NCBI GenBank assembly: GCA_031286695.1
Contig: JAITTY010000022.1
Coordinates: 366,540 to 430,539, forward strand
Length of the DNA stretch: 64,000 bases
Origin: Sphingobacterium sp.
GTDB lineage: Bacteria; Bacteroidota; Bacteroidia; Sphingobacteriales; Sphingobacteriaceae
Direction of reading: 5' to 3'
The translations under genes and the position numbers were made by a program. The notes under the pieces are model-generated. The model did not search any database and had not been told where the DNA came from. It was given only the letters and a program-made list of their open reading frames with translations. This document shows, in pieces, positions 53,398 to 63,095 of the stretch (positions are counted from its first letter, which is position 1; every line of letters starts with the position of its first letter).

Positions 53398-56124
53398 ATG
53401 AATATTATATTTAAACAAGTCATCAGCCTATGCTATATAGGCTGTCTATTTCTCTCTTGGAACTTGCATGCACAAACTGTACTGGACGGAAGAGTTTCGG
53501 TTGATTTCTCGTCAAACTGGAAATTCAGAAAGGATGAAGCTTCCATAGACCATGTAGTTAAGCAAAAGGTACAAACAGTTGACTTACCACATAGCTGGAA
53601 TGTAGATGATGTGATGGACGACACTCCGGGGTATTTTCGCGGTGCTACACAGTATCAAAACACCATTTACTGGAAGACTTCTTGGAAAAATAAACGGATA
53701 GTGCTGCATGTCGGTGCAGCTAATCAGGAAGCGGCAATTATTGTCAATGGAAAAGAGATCAAAGCACACCGAGGCGGTTATACCGCTTTTAATATAGATA
53801 TTACGAATAATCTGGTCCGGAAGGAAAATGTAAAAAATACCGTGGTTATTCAAGTCACCAACCGATACAACCAAGATATTGCACCATTAAGCGGTGATTT
53901 CACTTTTTTTGGAGGTATCTATAGGAAAGTGTTTTTGCTGCTGCTGGATCAGATTCATTTTGCAGATCTCCTATACGGAAGTAGTGGTTTGCGCGTAAAT
54001 GCAAAGGTTGATGCACAGGCAAATGCGACGATCAATCTGGATGGTGATATTCAGAATACTTCAGCATCACGACAAGCTGTTGTGATTGAAACTACGCTTG
54101 TCGACTCCGATGGGGTGACAATAAAAACGGTACGGAAAAAGGAAAGCCTGAAACCCCATGCTTACAGCAATTTCCGCTTGGACCTGACTGATATTGTGCA
54201 GCCAAGATTGTGGTCGCCAGACTTGCCTTATCTCTATCATCTAATTACCCGCATTTATGATTCAAAGGGGAGTCTCCTGGATCGGCTGGATAATCCCGTT
54301 GGTTTTCGCTGGTTTTCATTTGATGCCGAAAAGGGCTTTTTCTTAAATGGCAAAGCACTGAAGTTAATCGGTGCGAGCCGGCATCAGGATTTTCAGGGGA
54401 TGGGTAATGCTGTACCCGAAGAGCTGCAGATACAGGATCTTGTGAAGTTAAAAGCGATGGGGGGCAACTTCTTACGTGTTGCCCATTATCCGCAAGATCC
54501 CGCGATACTGAAAGCCTGCGACAGTCTTGGGATCCTAGCATCGGTAGAAATCCCGCTGGTGAATGAGATTACAGAAAGCCCTGCTTTTGCTAATCATAGT
54601 TTTCAGATGCAGAAAGAAATGATCCGGCAATATTTTAACCATCCAAGCATTGTTATCTGGGGGTATATGAACGAAATATTTCTTCGTCCCCATTTCCCAA
54701 AAGACAAGGATCGTCAGGAAAAATACTTTAAATCGGTGGTATCACTGGCCCAAAAACTGGAAGCCCTCACACGCAGCGAAGATTCAAGCCGTTATACCAT
54801 GATTGCCAACCATGGCAATTTTGATCTTTATCATCGGACAGGTCTGACCAAAATTCCCATGCTTGTAGGCTGGAACCTTTATCCAGGCTGGTATGGTGGC
54901 AAGATTGCTGATTTTGGCAAACAGCTGGAGCATATTCATCAGCAGTTGCCCGACAAACCTCTCTTGGTGACCGAATATGGGGCAGATGCCGATTATAGAA
55001 TACGGGCCAGTAAACCGATCCGTTTCGACAAAAGTGTCGAGTATGCTGTCATGTATCACCAGGGATATCTCAACGAAATCTTACAGAAGCCCTTTGTCTC
55101 CGGAGGTGCCGCATGGAATCTCTCGGACTTCAATTCAGAAACCCGGGAAGAAAGTATGCCGCATATCAATACCAAAGGCCTACTGACCTGGGATAGAAAA
55201 GCAAAAAACACCTATTTCCTCTATCAGGCTTATTTAAAAACGGAGCCTTTTGTAAAAATAGGTATCACCCATGGGGGAAAATGGGGCGTACGAACTGATC
55301 CTGGCCGGGCATTGATAGGTTCAGGATGGTTGCAGTTGCCGATATTCAGTAATGCAGATTCTGTAGAACTATTGCTTGACGGTGTATCGTTGGGTGTAAA
55401 CAAGCCTGTGGATAAGATGATGGTGTGGGCTGTAAACTTAAGCCGCGGATCGCATCGGGTAAAAGCGGTGGCTTTCTATGAGGGGAAATTGAGCTGCGTT
55501 GACGAATCGGTAATGGACTGTGAGGTGTTGCCCTATGATCTAAAGAAGGATAAGGATTGGAAAGAACTCCGTATTAACGCTGGAGACAACAGGGAGTATA
55601 TTGACTCCATGGGAAATCGATGGTTCCCAGACCAGCCCTATGAAACGGGGAGCTGGGGATATATAAAGGGCGAGAAATATCGTATGAAGAATACTGGTCG
55701 GGAAAATCTAGGGACCGACGTCAATATTCGCGGTACAGGAGATGATCCGCTCTTCCAGACACAGCTGCAGGGATTGGAATCTTACCGATTTGATTTGCCG
55801 AACGGCGATTACGAGATTGAACTGTTCTTTGCCGAATTGGATGGCCCTAATCACAAGGAAGATCTCCTGTATGATCTCGAACAGCAAGGGAAAAAAAAGG
55901 GACAGCAGTCCATCGATCGAATTTTTGATATCCGGATCGGAGAGCAAATTCTTGCTGCGGATGTAAATGCGCTTAATGAAGTAGGGGCATTTAAGGTGCT
56001 CCACCGAAAATTTCCGCTGCAAGTGCAAGGTGACGGCAACCTGACGATTTCCTTTATCGCTAAGAAAGGGGAGCCGATGCTGAATGCCATCCGACTAAAA
56101 AAACTCCAAATCAATAAGCCTTAA
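53398..56124 (+). CDS. Glycoside hydrolase family 2 with C-terminal malectin-like domain
   Basis: A 908-residue exported enzyme (signal ending WNLHAQT). The sugar-binding domain (SSNWKFRKDEASID, VDLPHSWNVDDV, FFGGIYRKVFL), the Ig-like domain and the TIM barrel are in GH2 order. Catalytic residues are visible: acid/base Glu426 in IVIWGYMNEIFLRP and nucleophile Glu526 in LLVTEYGADAD. A DUF4982-like segment follows and then a malectin-like domain (about 720-905; INAGDNREYIDSMGNRW, YRFDLPNGDYEIELFFAEL). It is probably a beta-galactosidase, glucuronidase or mannosidase relative; the substrate cannot be fixed. It starts 9 bases after the 7TM gene. Confidence 0.92.
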   Translation: MNIIFKQVISLCYIGCLFLSWNLHAQTVLDGRVSVDFSSNWKFRKDEASIDHVVKQKVQTVDLPHSWNVDDVMDDTPGYFRGATQYQNTIYWKTSWKNKRIVLHVGAANQEAAIIVNGKEIKAHRGGYTAFNIDITNNLVRKENVKNTVVIQVTNRYNQDIAPLSGDFTFFGGIYRKVFLLLLDQIHFADLLYGSSGLRVNAKVDAQANATINLDGDIQNTSASRQAVVIETTLVDSDGVTIKTVRKKESLKPHAYSNFRLDLTDIVQPRLWSPDLPYLYHLITRIYDSKGSLLDRLDNPVGFRWFSFDAEKGFFLNGKALKLIGASRHQDFQGMGNAVPEELQIQDLVKLKAMGGNFLRVAHYPQDPAILKACDSLGILASVEIPLVNEITESPAFANHSFQMQKEMIRQYFNHPSIVIWGYMNEIFLRPHFPKDKDRQEKYFKSVVSLAQKLEALTRSEDSSRYTMIANHGNFDLYHRTGLTKIPMLVGWNLYPGWYGGKIADFGKQLEHIHQQLPDKPLLVTEYGADADYRIRASKPIRFDKSVEYAVMYHQGYLNEILQKPFVSGGAAWNLSDFNSETREESMPHINTKGLLTWDRKAKNTYFLYQAYLKTEPFVKIGITHGGKWGVRTDPGRALIGSGWLQLPIFSNADSVELLLDGVSLGVNKPVDKMMVWAVNLSRGSHRVKAVAFYEGKLSCVDESVMDCEVLPYDLKKDKDWKELRINAGDNREYIDSMGNRWFPDQPYETGSWGYIKGEKYRMKNTGRENLGTDVNIRGTGDDPLFQTQLQGLESYRFDLPNGDYEIELFFAELDGPNHKEDLLYDLEQQGKKKGQQSIDRIFDIRIGEQILAADVNALNEVGAFKVLHRKFPLQVQGDGNLTISFIAKKGEPMLNAIRLKKLQINKP

Positions 56125-56136
56125 AAAAGTAAACTT

Positions 56137-58353
56137 ATGCAGCCATTGAGAACCTATATTATGCCTGTTGTATCCTTATTGTTGATACAACCTGCTCATG
56201 CAAAAACAATACATAATCTTCAGAAAGCAATATCTACTAAGACCCATCAACATACAGTAGCCGTCGTCGTGGCACATCAAACTGATTCAAATGAGCTCGC
56301 GAAAGGGCCAAATGGCCTAAGGGAAACATCTGGGGCGAAAGCTAGGCCGCAAGCCGTTGCTGGAAATGGGAAGCCCCAAGTTGAAAATCCGGAAGTCTTT
56401 GTTCGGAAGGGACAGATATGCCTCGACTTCAGTCAGCGGCTGATCGATAAAAAGTCGAAAGGGCCCTTTCTTATCCGGCGAAGCCAGGGCAGACTGGGCG
56501 ATTATCAAACCATTGCCAAAGTCACACGACCTCAATTTATCGATCAAGTTTTAGCAGGCAGTCCCTATGATTACTATTATGAGATCCAGACCGCAAAAGG
56601 AGAGTTTGTTGCACGTCTGAGTATGGAACTTCAGCTCTTTGGTGAAAATACCTTTATTTACAGCCCAGCCGACAATAAAGTGCGTGTAGGGATGGAGGTC
56701 AATCAGCTTCATGAGCAGATGTTCGGTAAAGAATTTAGCCCCAACCGATATGCGTTGCTTTTTAAGTCGGGCGACTATAAGGATGCCGGACTATTGAAAA
56801 TCCCATTTTATGTACAGATCGCAGGATTGGGTAAGGTGCCCTATGATGTTGCTGTTTCCAATATACATACACCGCCTCATCTCGCTGACGGCAATGGAAC
56901 CTGTACATTCTGGCGGTCTGCCGAGAATCTGGCTGTTATTGGACCAGAAAGCTATGCGGAAGAAGAAACATTCAAATGGGCGGTGTCACAGGCGGCTCCC
57001 CTGCGACGTATTTATTCCACACGTGTTGTCCGCAATCAATGGGCAAATGGATGGGTCAGTGGTGGCTATACGGCAGATTGTTATTTTGAAGCGGCCGCAG
57101 GTTCCAAAAATCAGCAGCAATGGTATACACGTAACTCATTTTTGAATAAAGGAAGAGGGAAGTTTGAAGAAATTAAATACAACTACTGTTTTCAGGGGGT
57201 AGACTTTGGCCCCACTGTCGATAAAAGTACCTATCAAAATAATTGGGCAAAAGGGGGAAATGTAACCATCATTCCGGCGACACCGGTTATCCGGGAGAAG
57301 CCCTTTGTATTTTTTGATCAGGATGGGCGCTACAAGGTTTTCCGTCCCGCATTGAAACATAATCATACAGGCATATCCTATACGCGGGATAATATGGGGG
57401 CGGGTGATATCATTGACATAGAAAAAGAATTCTATGTCGCAAAACCAGGTGTGTCAGCGGCGGAAATGAACCGGCAGCTGCGAGCGGGAAAGCATCTGTT
57501 GATTACACCGGGCATGTATACGCTGTCTGAACCGCTGCGTGTCAGCAAAGCGAATACAATCATACTCGGACTGGGGCTAGCGACCTTGATCCCTGGTTCA
57601 GCCAATCCGCATACCGCAATAGCCGTAGATGATGTCGCAGGTGCTACGGTTGCCTCGTTGATGTTTGATGCACATTATAGTTCGCATAGTTTGATTCAGG
57701 TCGGTCCGGAAAAGAGTACCCTAAGACATGACCGTAATCCAACCCTGTTGGCGGATCTATTTTTACGCATTGGCGGGTTTCGGGCCGACAAAGTTCATGT
57801 AGACCAATCGGTTATTATCAATAGCAATGATGTGATCGGCGACCACTTTTGGATATGGCGTGCCGATCATGGGGTGAAGGGCAGTGTTGGCTGGGATATT
57901 AATACGACACGCAATGGATTGGTGGTCAATGGTGATTATATGACCATGTATGCTTTGTTCAATGAACATTTTCAGGAATATCAAACCTATTGGACCGGTA
58001 ATTATGGTCGTACCTATTTCTTTCAATGTGAAAGCCCTTACGATGCGCCGAATCAGGTAGTATACCGAAGCGAAAATGGGACACGCGATGGGTTTGCAGC
58101 TTACAAGGTCGCTGATACGGTGCAGCAACATGAAGCCTATGCTTTTGGAATATATGATGTGCTGGTCAATCCGATTCGCATTGAAAGTTCGGTAGAAGTA
58201 CCGGTAAAACCCGGAGTAATACTCAAACATATTTGCAACAACAGCTTATCCAACGGTCCTAATCGCGGATTTGGCTACTTGATTAATCAAGTAGGGGAAA
58301 GTACCTACAATACCTGGCGTGATAATCGGACTTATGTGGTTGAGTTTCCATGA
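56137..58353 (+). CDS. Right-handed beta-helix protein, putative glycan-active enzyme
   Basis: A 738-residue exported protein 12 bases after the GH2 gene. Residues 70-165 look like a fibronectin-like module (FLIRRSQGRLGDYQTIAKVT). The C-terminal half is a pectate-lyase-like beta-helix: MNRQLRAGKHLLITPGMYTL, VSKANTIILGLGLATLIPGS and then IINSNDVIGDHFWIWRADHG, TRNGLVVNGDYMTMYALFNE and GRTYFFQCESPYDAPNQVVY. I recognise this block from large secreted proteins of actinobacteria and Bacteroidota, some wrongly labelled adenylyl cyclase. It is GH55-like in style, but I cannot assign a CAZy family. Its place in a SusCD operon supports glycan binding or cleavage. Confidence 0.75.
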   Translation: MQPLRTYIMPVVSLLLIQPAHAKTIHNLQKAISTKTHQHTVAVVVAHQTDSNELAKGPNGLRETSGAKARPQAVAGNGKPQVENPEVFVRKGQICLDFSQRLIDKKSKGPFLIRRSQGRLGDYQTIAKVTRPQFIDQVLAGSPYDYYYEIQTAKGEFVARLSMELQLFGENTFIYSPADNKVRVGMEVNQLHEQMFGKEFSPNRYALLFKSGDYKDAGLLKIPFYVQIAGLGKVPYDVAVSNIHTPPHLADGNGTCTFWRSAENLAVIGPESYAEEETFKWAVSQAAPLRRIYSTRVVRNQWANGWVSGGYTADCYFEAAAGSKNQQQWYTRNSFLNKGRGKFEEIKYNYCFQGVDFGPTVDKSTYQNNWAKGGNVTIIPATPVIREKPFVFFDQDGRYKVFRPALKHNHTGISYTRDNMGAGDIIDIEKEFYVAKPGVSAAEMNRQLRAGKHLLITPGMYTLSEPLRVSKANTIILGLGLATLIPGSANPHTAIAVDDVAGATVASLMFDAHYSSHSLIQVGPEKSTLRHDRNPTLLADLFLRIGGFRADKVHVDQSVIINSNDVIGDHFWIWRADHGVKGSVGWDINTTRNGLVVNGDYMTMYALFNEHFQEYQTYWTGNYGRTYFFQCESPYDAPNQVVYRSENGTRDGFAAYKVADTVQQHEAYAFGIYDVLVNPIRIESSVEVPVKPGVILKHICNNSLSNGPNRGFGYLINQVGESTYNTWRDNRTYVVEFP

Positions 58354-58430
58354 GGGAATTTATGACGATCGACTTGATCCCACCTTAAATAAAACCAATA
58401 AACAGTTTCTTCATCAACTTATTGTTTTAG

Positions 58431-58463
58431 AAATAGCGCTCATGATCTCGCAGCGCTATTTTT
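58431..58463. terminator. Bidirectional terminator
   Basis: AAATAGCGCT (58431-58440) pairs perfectly with AGCGCTATTT (58452-58461) over an 11-base loop, followed by T. It lies between the convergent beta-helix and barrel genes. Confidence 0.82.
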
Positions 58464-58503
58464 AGCTTAAAATGCTTAGTCTAATTAATATTCCTATTAC
58501 ATT

Positions 58504-61329
58504 TTATTTGAAACCAAATTTTCGAGGGAAATAAGTTAAAGACAACATAAAGTATTGTGTTAAATTATTGCGATAGCCCTGTGTAAATTCGGTCAGTCCA
58601 TTATTGATATACAATCCTTTATTTTCTTTGAGTAAATCATAGGCGGATAATTTTAGTTCTAGATTATTTCCCGGCAATAAACGATAGGTCGTATTCATGT
58701 TCCAAATGAATGCATGATCTTTATAATTGGTAGCGGACGATAGCCGGCTTGTACCGTTGCTATTTAACTGCCAGCGTTTCGACAATGAATAGCTCATACT
58801 TATTCCCGAAGTCCAATAATTGGATATATAGTCATTGTTTTTTTCGGATAGTTTATTGTGCCGCGCATAACGGTTCCAGCCATTGATCCAGCCAATTTGA
58901 TAACGATCCAGAATCGTATAATAGCTTTTTAAGCTGATATTTTGGCTATTTGTACCCATTTCTTGTTTTATTGCATCGATAAATTGAATTTTATTTCCCC
59001 AGTTGAGGCCAACATCGAATTGAAAATTCAATGTTTGTGTTTTGTTGAGCGGATAATTTTTATTTAAATAGCCATTAACAGCCAATAGGGGCATGGGAGT
59101 GGCAATCTGAACAAGATATCTTTGTTGTTGCCCATCTTTAAATAAAATACTGTCTGTCAATCCTTGTCTATATTGCGTATAACTCAGGCTGATATTACCC
59201 GAATAGCCATTTTGACGTTGTTCATTAAAGCTAGTCATAAAGGCTACTCTGGCACGTTGTGTCTTTTTAAGCTGTGTTGCGCCAAAAAAGCGGTAAGCGA
59301 CATTGCTGTTATCATAAATAGGTCTAAGCTGGTCCAGGCTGGGATATTCTTCGTCATAACTTGCAGTTAGGGAGTTGTTTGTGTAGTATTGGCCGCTTTT
59401 ATTATAATATCGGTTTAGCCGAACCTGCGGCAAAAATGTCGTGAAAGTTTGTTCCAGGTTTCGATAGTCCAATGTTGAGCGATTCTCTGATTTATATAGA
59501 CGTAGCCCGGCTCCTAATGTCAGACTCATAAAGGAGCTACTTCTTCCTTGTAGATAGTGATTTTTTAGACGAAAGGATTTTTCGATGTTTGGCTCGTATT
59601 GAAGTCGGTTAAACCTGCTCAAGTGGCTTAGATCAAGGTTGACCTGCGGTTGATCGGATACTAAATTTACCACATTGTCATTGGTAGTTGTATGATAGAA
59701 ACTGAGATTATTTGCAAGGGTCCAGTCAAGATATCGGACACTGAGGTTTATGTTTTGGCTAAATTCTTTGAGAGATTTGTCGTAGGTCCGATGATCTCGT
59801 CTATTTAGTTCCTGTTTATCAGCATTTGTATAGGTACTCCGCATTTCATTGAATTGTTGTGTTTCGGAGGCTGATCCGCTCCATTTCAATGTATAGGTCA
59901 GGAGCTCGCCAAATGAATTTTTGTTCGTGGTACGCACACTCATCGTAGGACTTGAATTGACATCATATAGATCTATATTGGTATTATAGGATAATTTATT
60001 TTTGCGGTATTCGCCATTATTTCGAACTGTATTTTGTGCCTGTTCGTTGGTGTAATTATATTCATTGAAGATGACCGAATTATCTAAGTTGGAGCTGTGT
60101 TCAAAATCTGCATTTGCTGTTAGATTCGTCACTCGATTGCCGACTTTTCCACCGGTATTGGTATAATTTAGGCCGGCTAAGAGGGTTCTCCTTTTGTTGT
60201 GGCTTTCGTTATCATTCGTACGCTGATTATTAATACCACTTTCATCTGAAAGAAAAGAAGTCGTTGAATGGTCTTTATTGACAATATTGTCCCAACGGCT
60301 CAGTACATTGCTTGTCAGCACGTGTTTTCGGCTGACTTGGTTGGTTCCCACAATATCATACTGATACCGGCCACTAAGTACATGCTGATTATTGATTCCT
60401 ACACTTAAAAAATCTGAATCGAAATCTGCGTTGATACCGACACCTTTAAAACTGGTATTTTTTAATAATTGATCCGAGCTTTGAAGGTATTTATTGCTGT
60501 TATTACCAGAATAGGCGAGTGTATATTGTGATTTACCGGTTGACAAGTTAAAGTTCGCATGTTGTTGGTAGCGTTTACTTGTACCCCTACCATAAGATAG
60601 ACTTCCGAAGTACATTTTTTCCTTACCTTTTTTTAATGTCACATTCATCTCAAGTGCCACATTAAGCGGGTTTTCTTTCTTTTCCTTTTCATCACGCTTA
60701 TCGTAGATCTGCAGTTTCTGAACAGCATCTTTGGCTAGATTCTGTAATACGATCGCTTTACTGGATCCAAAAAATTCCTTGCCGTTGACCAGTATGTTGG
60801 GAATCTCTTTTCCATTGTAGGTGAAACTGCCGTCTCCCCACACCACAATGCCAGGGAGTTTACGCAATAGATCTTCTACCACGGCGTTGCTGTCCAGTTT
60901 AAAAGCATCGGCGTTAAATTCCAAGGTATCTCCGTTCATTCGGACAGGAGGGAGTACTTCTACTTCCTCCAGTTCGTTCTCCACAAAATCCATGTGGATT
61001 TTTCCGAAATTTTTGGATTCATCTTTCTTGAGGATAAATTCCCGTAGTGCTTTCTTAAAACCCTGATAGCGTAATTCCAATAAGTAGGTTTTATTGATGC
61101 CTAGATCGTTAATTGTAAATTTTCCATAGGTATCGGTCAGTGTAACCTTGTCGACGGATTTGTTGCCTTTCTCATAAACAGATACGGTAGCGGACCGTAG
61201 GACATTGTTATGTGTTGTATCAATAGCAATCCCTTCGATTTTGGCTTGAGCAAAACTTGATATGTTTAATACGATGAGAAAGGGAAGTAATAATAAGGTG
61301 TGAAAATGGGCTTTGGTCATGGATCTCAT
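58504..61329 (-). CDS. Outer-membrane beta-barrel family protein (TonB-receptor-like, no clear TonB box)
   Basis: A 941-residue exported barrel. A carboxypeptidase-like domain (residues 28-115; KIEGIAIDTTHNNVLRSATV) is followed by a plug-like domain with RMNGDTLEFNADAFKLDSNA, VVEDLLRKLPGIVVWGDGSF and ILVNGKEFFGSSKAIVLQNL, the hallmark of the outer-membrane beta-barrel (OMP_b-brl_3) group. The barrel ends LSLTYFPRKFGFK. These proteins resemble TonB receptors but usually lack a partner SusD. Its ATG overlaps the stop of the upstream beta-propeller gene by 4 bases. Another start ATG lies at 61320. Confidence 0.88.
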   Translation of the reverse strand: MRSMTKAHFHTLLLLPFLIVLNISSFAQAKIEGIAIDTTHNNVLRSATVSVYEKGNKSVDKVTLTDTYGKFTINDLGINKTYLLELRYQGFKKALREFILKKDESKNFGKIHMDFVENELEEVEVLPPVRMNGDTLEFNADAFKLDSNAVVEDLLRKLPGIVVWGDGSFTYNGKEIPNILVNGKEFFGSSKAIVLQNLAKDAVQKLQIYDKRDEKEKKENPLNVALEMNVTLKKGKEKMYFGSLSYGRGTSKRYQQHANFNLSTGKSQYTLAYSGNNSNKYLQSSDQLLKNTSFKGVGINADFDSDFLSVGINNQHVLSGRYQYDIVGTNQVSRKHVLTSNVLSRWDNIVNKDHSTTSFLSDESGINNQRTNDNESHNKRRTLLAGLNYTNTGGKVGNRVTNLTANADFEHSSNLDNSVIFNEYNYTNEQAQNTVRNNGEYRKNKLSYNTNIDLYDVNSSPTMSVRTTNKNSFGELLTYTLKWSGSASETQQFNEMRSTYTNADKQELNRRDHRTYDKSLKEFSQNINLSVRYLDWTLANNLSFYHTTTNDNVVNLVSDQPQVNLDLSHLSRFNRLQYEPNIEKSFRLKNHYLQGRSSSFMSLTLGAGLRLYKSENRSTLDYRNLEQTFTTFLPQVRLNRYYNKSGQYYTNNSLTASYDEEYPSLDQLRPIYDNSNVAYRFFGATQLKKTQRARVAFMTSFNEQRQNGYSGNISLSYTQYRQGLTDSILFKDGQQQRYLVQIATPMPLLAVNGYLNKNYPLNKTQTLNFQFDVGLNWGNKIQFIDAIKQEMGTNSQNISLKSYYTILDRYQIGWINGWNRYARHNKLSEKNNDYISNYWTSGISMSYSLSKRWQLNSNGTSRLSSATNYKDHAFIWNMNTTYRLLPGNNLELKLSAYDLLKENKGLYINNGLTEFTQGYRNNLTQYFMLSLTYFPRKFGFK

Positions 61330-62483
61330 TTAAGTTTGAATCGGACAAATACAGGGTTGTTGGATTTCTCTAAGGCTTTGAGCTGTTCGCTGATGGGATG
61401 GAATTCTTCTTTTGATTTACTAATGGCAATACGGATATCACTTGGTGAAAGGAATGAGAAGAGGTATTCGCCATTGCTGTGTAAAAGATCGCCACTCATA
61501 AATTTGAGATAGTCGTTACTTTTGTCAGGGAGAATATTTGTTAGTCCGATTATACTTTTATTGGACATATTTAGGGCTATCCAAAAACTATCAGATTTTT
61601 TAAGCTCCATAATAAGATAATTTTTATAATCGATCACTTTGTCCAATGTCCGGATTTCCTCCCGATGAGTATTGTAATAATGCATGTAATTTGTAAAATC
61701 TTTTACCTTTCGGAGTTCATCTAGGTTGACTGTATTCTTTAATGGAAAGACAAATTGATAGATTTTTGAAACTCCGCTGCTATCCAATTCGAATAATTTG
61801 GTTGTATAATCAAAGCTTGCATAGGCTTTATTGTTGATGTTTGGACTTAATGCTTGATGTACACCATAAGAAATCAATACAGAATCTAGTTTTTCATATT
61901 TTACAATAACGCTATCTCCGAGTTTTAAGGCATCGATTATTTTAATTTTAGGGTCATTTAAACGAGGAGAATAATATGTCCACTTTTTAGTGCCAATTGG
62001 CGTCGCATAATCCCATTTATTATTTCGGTTACTGATAGTGTCAATAAAATTCCCATTGAGGTCATAGCGAGCCTTGATGTACCCATGTGATAGCTCGAAT
62101 CCATGCTCATTAAATTGAATATTGCGGAAGAGCATAGCCCATTTTTCTTTTTCTTCTTTTTGACCGATTACACTATTTATAATTTTCAACAGATTGCCGC
62201 GGATATCATAGAGGTAAAATTCACCTTTTAAATTTACTACTCCTATACGCTCTGCGTTGCAGTTCATTTCAACAACATCGCTTAAAAGCTGATTCTTGGT
62301 TCCTTTTAGTGGAATGTATTCTAAATCACTTAATAATTCAGAAACAGTTCCGCCTTGTGTTGTTTCGGGAATTATCCTGATTTTTTCAGTTGGAATACCT
62401 TTTGCATAAATTAGATTTTGGCCTTTAACGTCTATTTTGCTCAAAATCGACAGCATGGCTAATAAGAGAATGATGGCCCTCAT
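61326..62483 (-). CDS. Exported 6-bladed beta-propeller protein
   Basis: A 385-residue protein with a signal peptide (IILLLAMLSILSKIDVKGQ). The LSDLEYIPLKGTKNQLLSDV and GEFYLYDIRGNLLKIINSV segments are typical of Bacteroidota 6-bladed beta-propeller proteins that sit beside outer-membrane barrels; later blades are less conserved. It is translationally coupled (ATGA overlap) to the barrel gene, so the two probably form a surface pair. The ligand is unknown; peptides or glycans are guesses. Confidence 0.8.
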   Translation of the reverse strand: MRAIILLLAMLSILSKIDVKGQNLIYAKGIPTEKIRIIPETTQGGTVSELLSDLEYIPLKGTKNQLLSDVVEMNCNAERIGVVNLKGEFYLYDIRGNLLKIINSVIGQKEEKEKWAMLFRNIQFNEHGFELSHGYIKARYDLNGNFIDTISNRNNKWDYATPIGTKKWTYYSPRLNDPKIKIIDALKLGDSVIVKYEKLDSVLISYGVHQALSPNINNKAYASFDYTTKLFELDSSGVSKIYQFVFPLKNTVNLDELRKVKDFTNYMHYYNTHREEIRTLDKVIDYKNYLIMELKKSDSFWIALNMSNKSIIGLTNILPDKSNDYLKFMSGDLLHSNGEYLFSFLSPSDIRIAISKSKEEFHPISEQLKALEKSNNPVFVRFKLK

Positions 62484-62905
62484 ATTTCTTTAAGTTAATT
62501 GGTTAGGTTAAAATAAGTAATTAATTGATTATAAAAAATAGTGTTGGAGAAATCAATCGATTGTGTAAAAATAAAAAGAGATCATATTCTTCTTGAATGA
62601 AGAGAGTGTCACTTTTCGGCTCACTTAACTTATGCGAGTCCGAGTGTTCGGCTTTTTTCGGCTGATTTTTGGTATTTCTAGGGCTGGTGTCCGACCTTGA
62701 TTCAATCCTGAATCTACTTTGAATCGACTCTGAAAAGGTCCGGATTGGGTTTACATAGGGCCTAGCTGGGTCTTAGGTTTGCCCTACGGGCAGGGTGTGC
62801 CCATCTTGAGCGTATCCTGATTCCATGTCCGGGTCGGACGCAACACGGGCTCAGCACGGTCACGGTGTAAATCTGCTCCGAGCATAGCACGAAGCCGGCG
62901 GGGAG

Positions 62906-62933
62906 GGGAACCAGAGGTTCCCGCAGGCCCTGC
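62906..62933. repeat. Two adjacent perfect hairpins in GC-rich sequence
   Basis: GGGAACC-AGA-GGTTCCC (62906-62922) is followed at once by GCAGG-C-CCTGC (62923-62933). Neither has a T-run. They may be part of a structured RNA or a repeat element. Confidence 0.5.
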
Positions 62934-63043
62934 GCAGCAGCAAGAGCGTTATCCCCGAGTGGAACCCTTCCCCAGTAAATAAAGAAGAGTTGAGGGCTTC
63001 TTATTCCTTAGTTTAGCTTTTGTCTATAGTTAGCTTAGTATTA

Positions 63044-63095
63044 AGCTAGGTTTAGTTTAGCTTTGACCTATACTAAACCTAAACAAAACCTAGCT
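63044..63095. repeat. Low-complexity imperfect palindrome of CTAAACC/GGTTTAG units
   Basis: The left arm AGCTAGGTTTAGTTTAG (63044-63060) pairs with the right arm at 63073-63095, which runs CTAAACCTAAACAAAACC then TAGCT, with a small bulge. Similar units continue on both sides (63009-63115). It could form a cruciform or long RNA stem. Confidence 0.6.
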
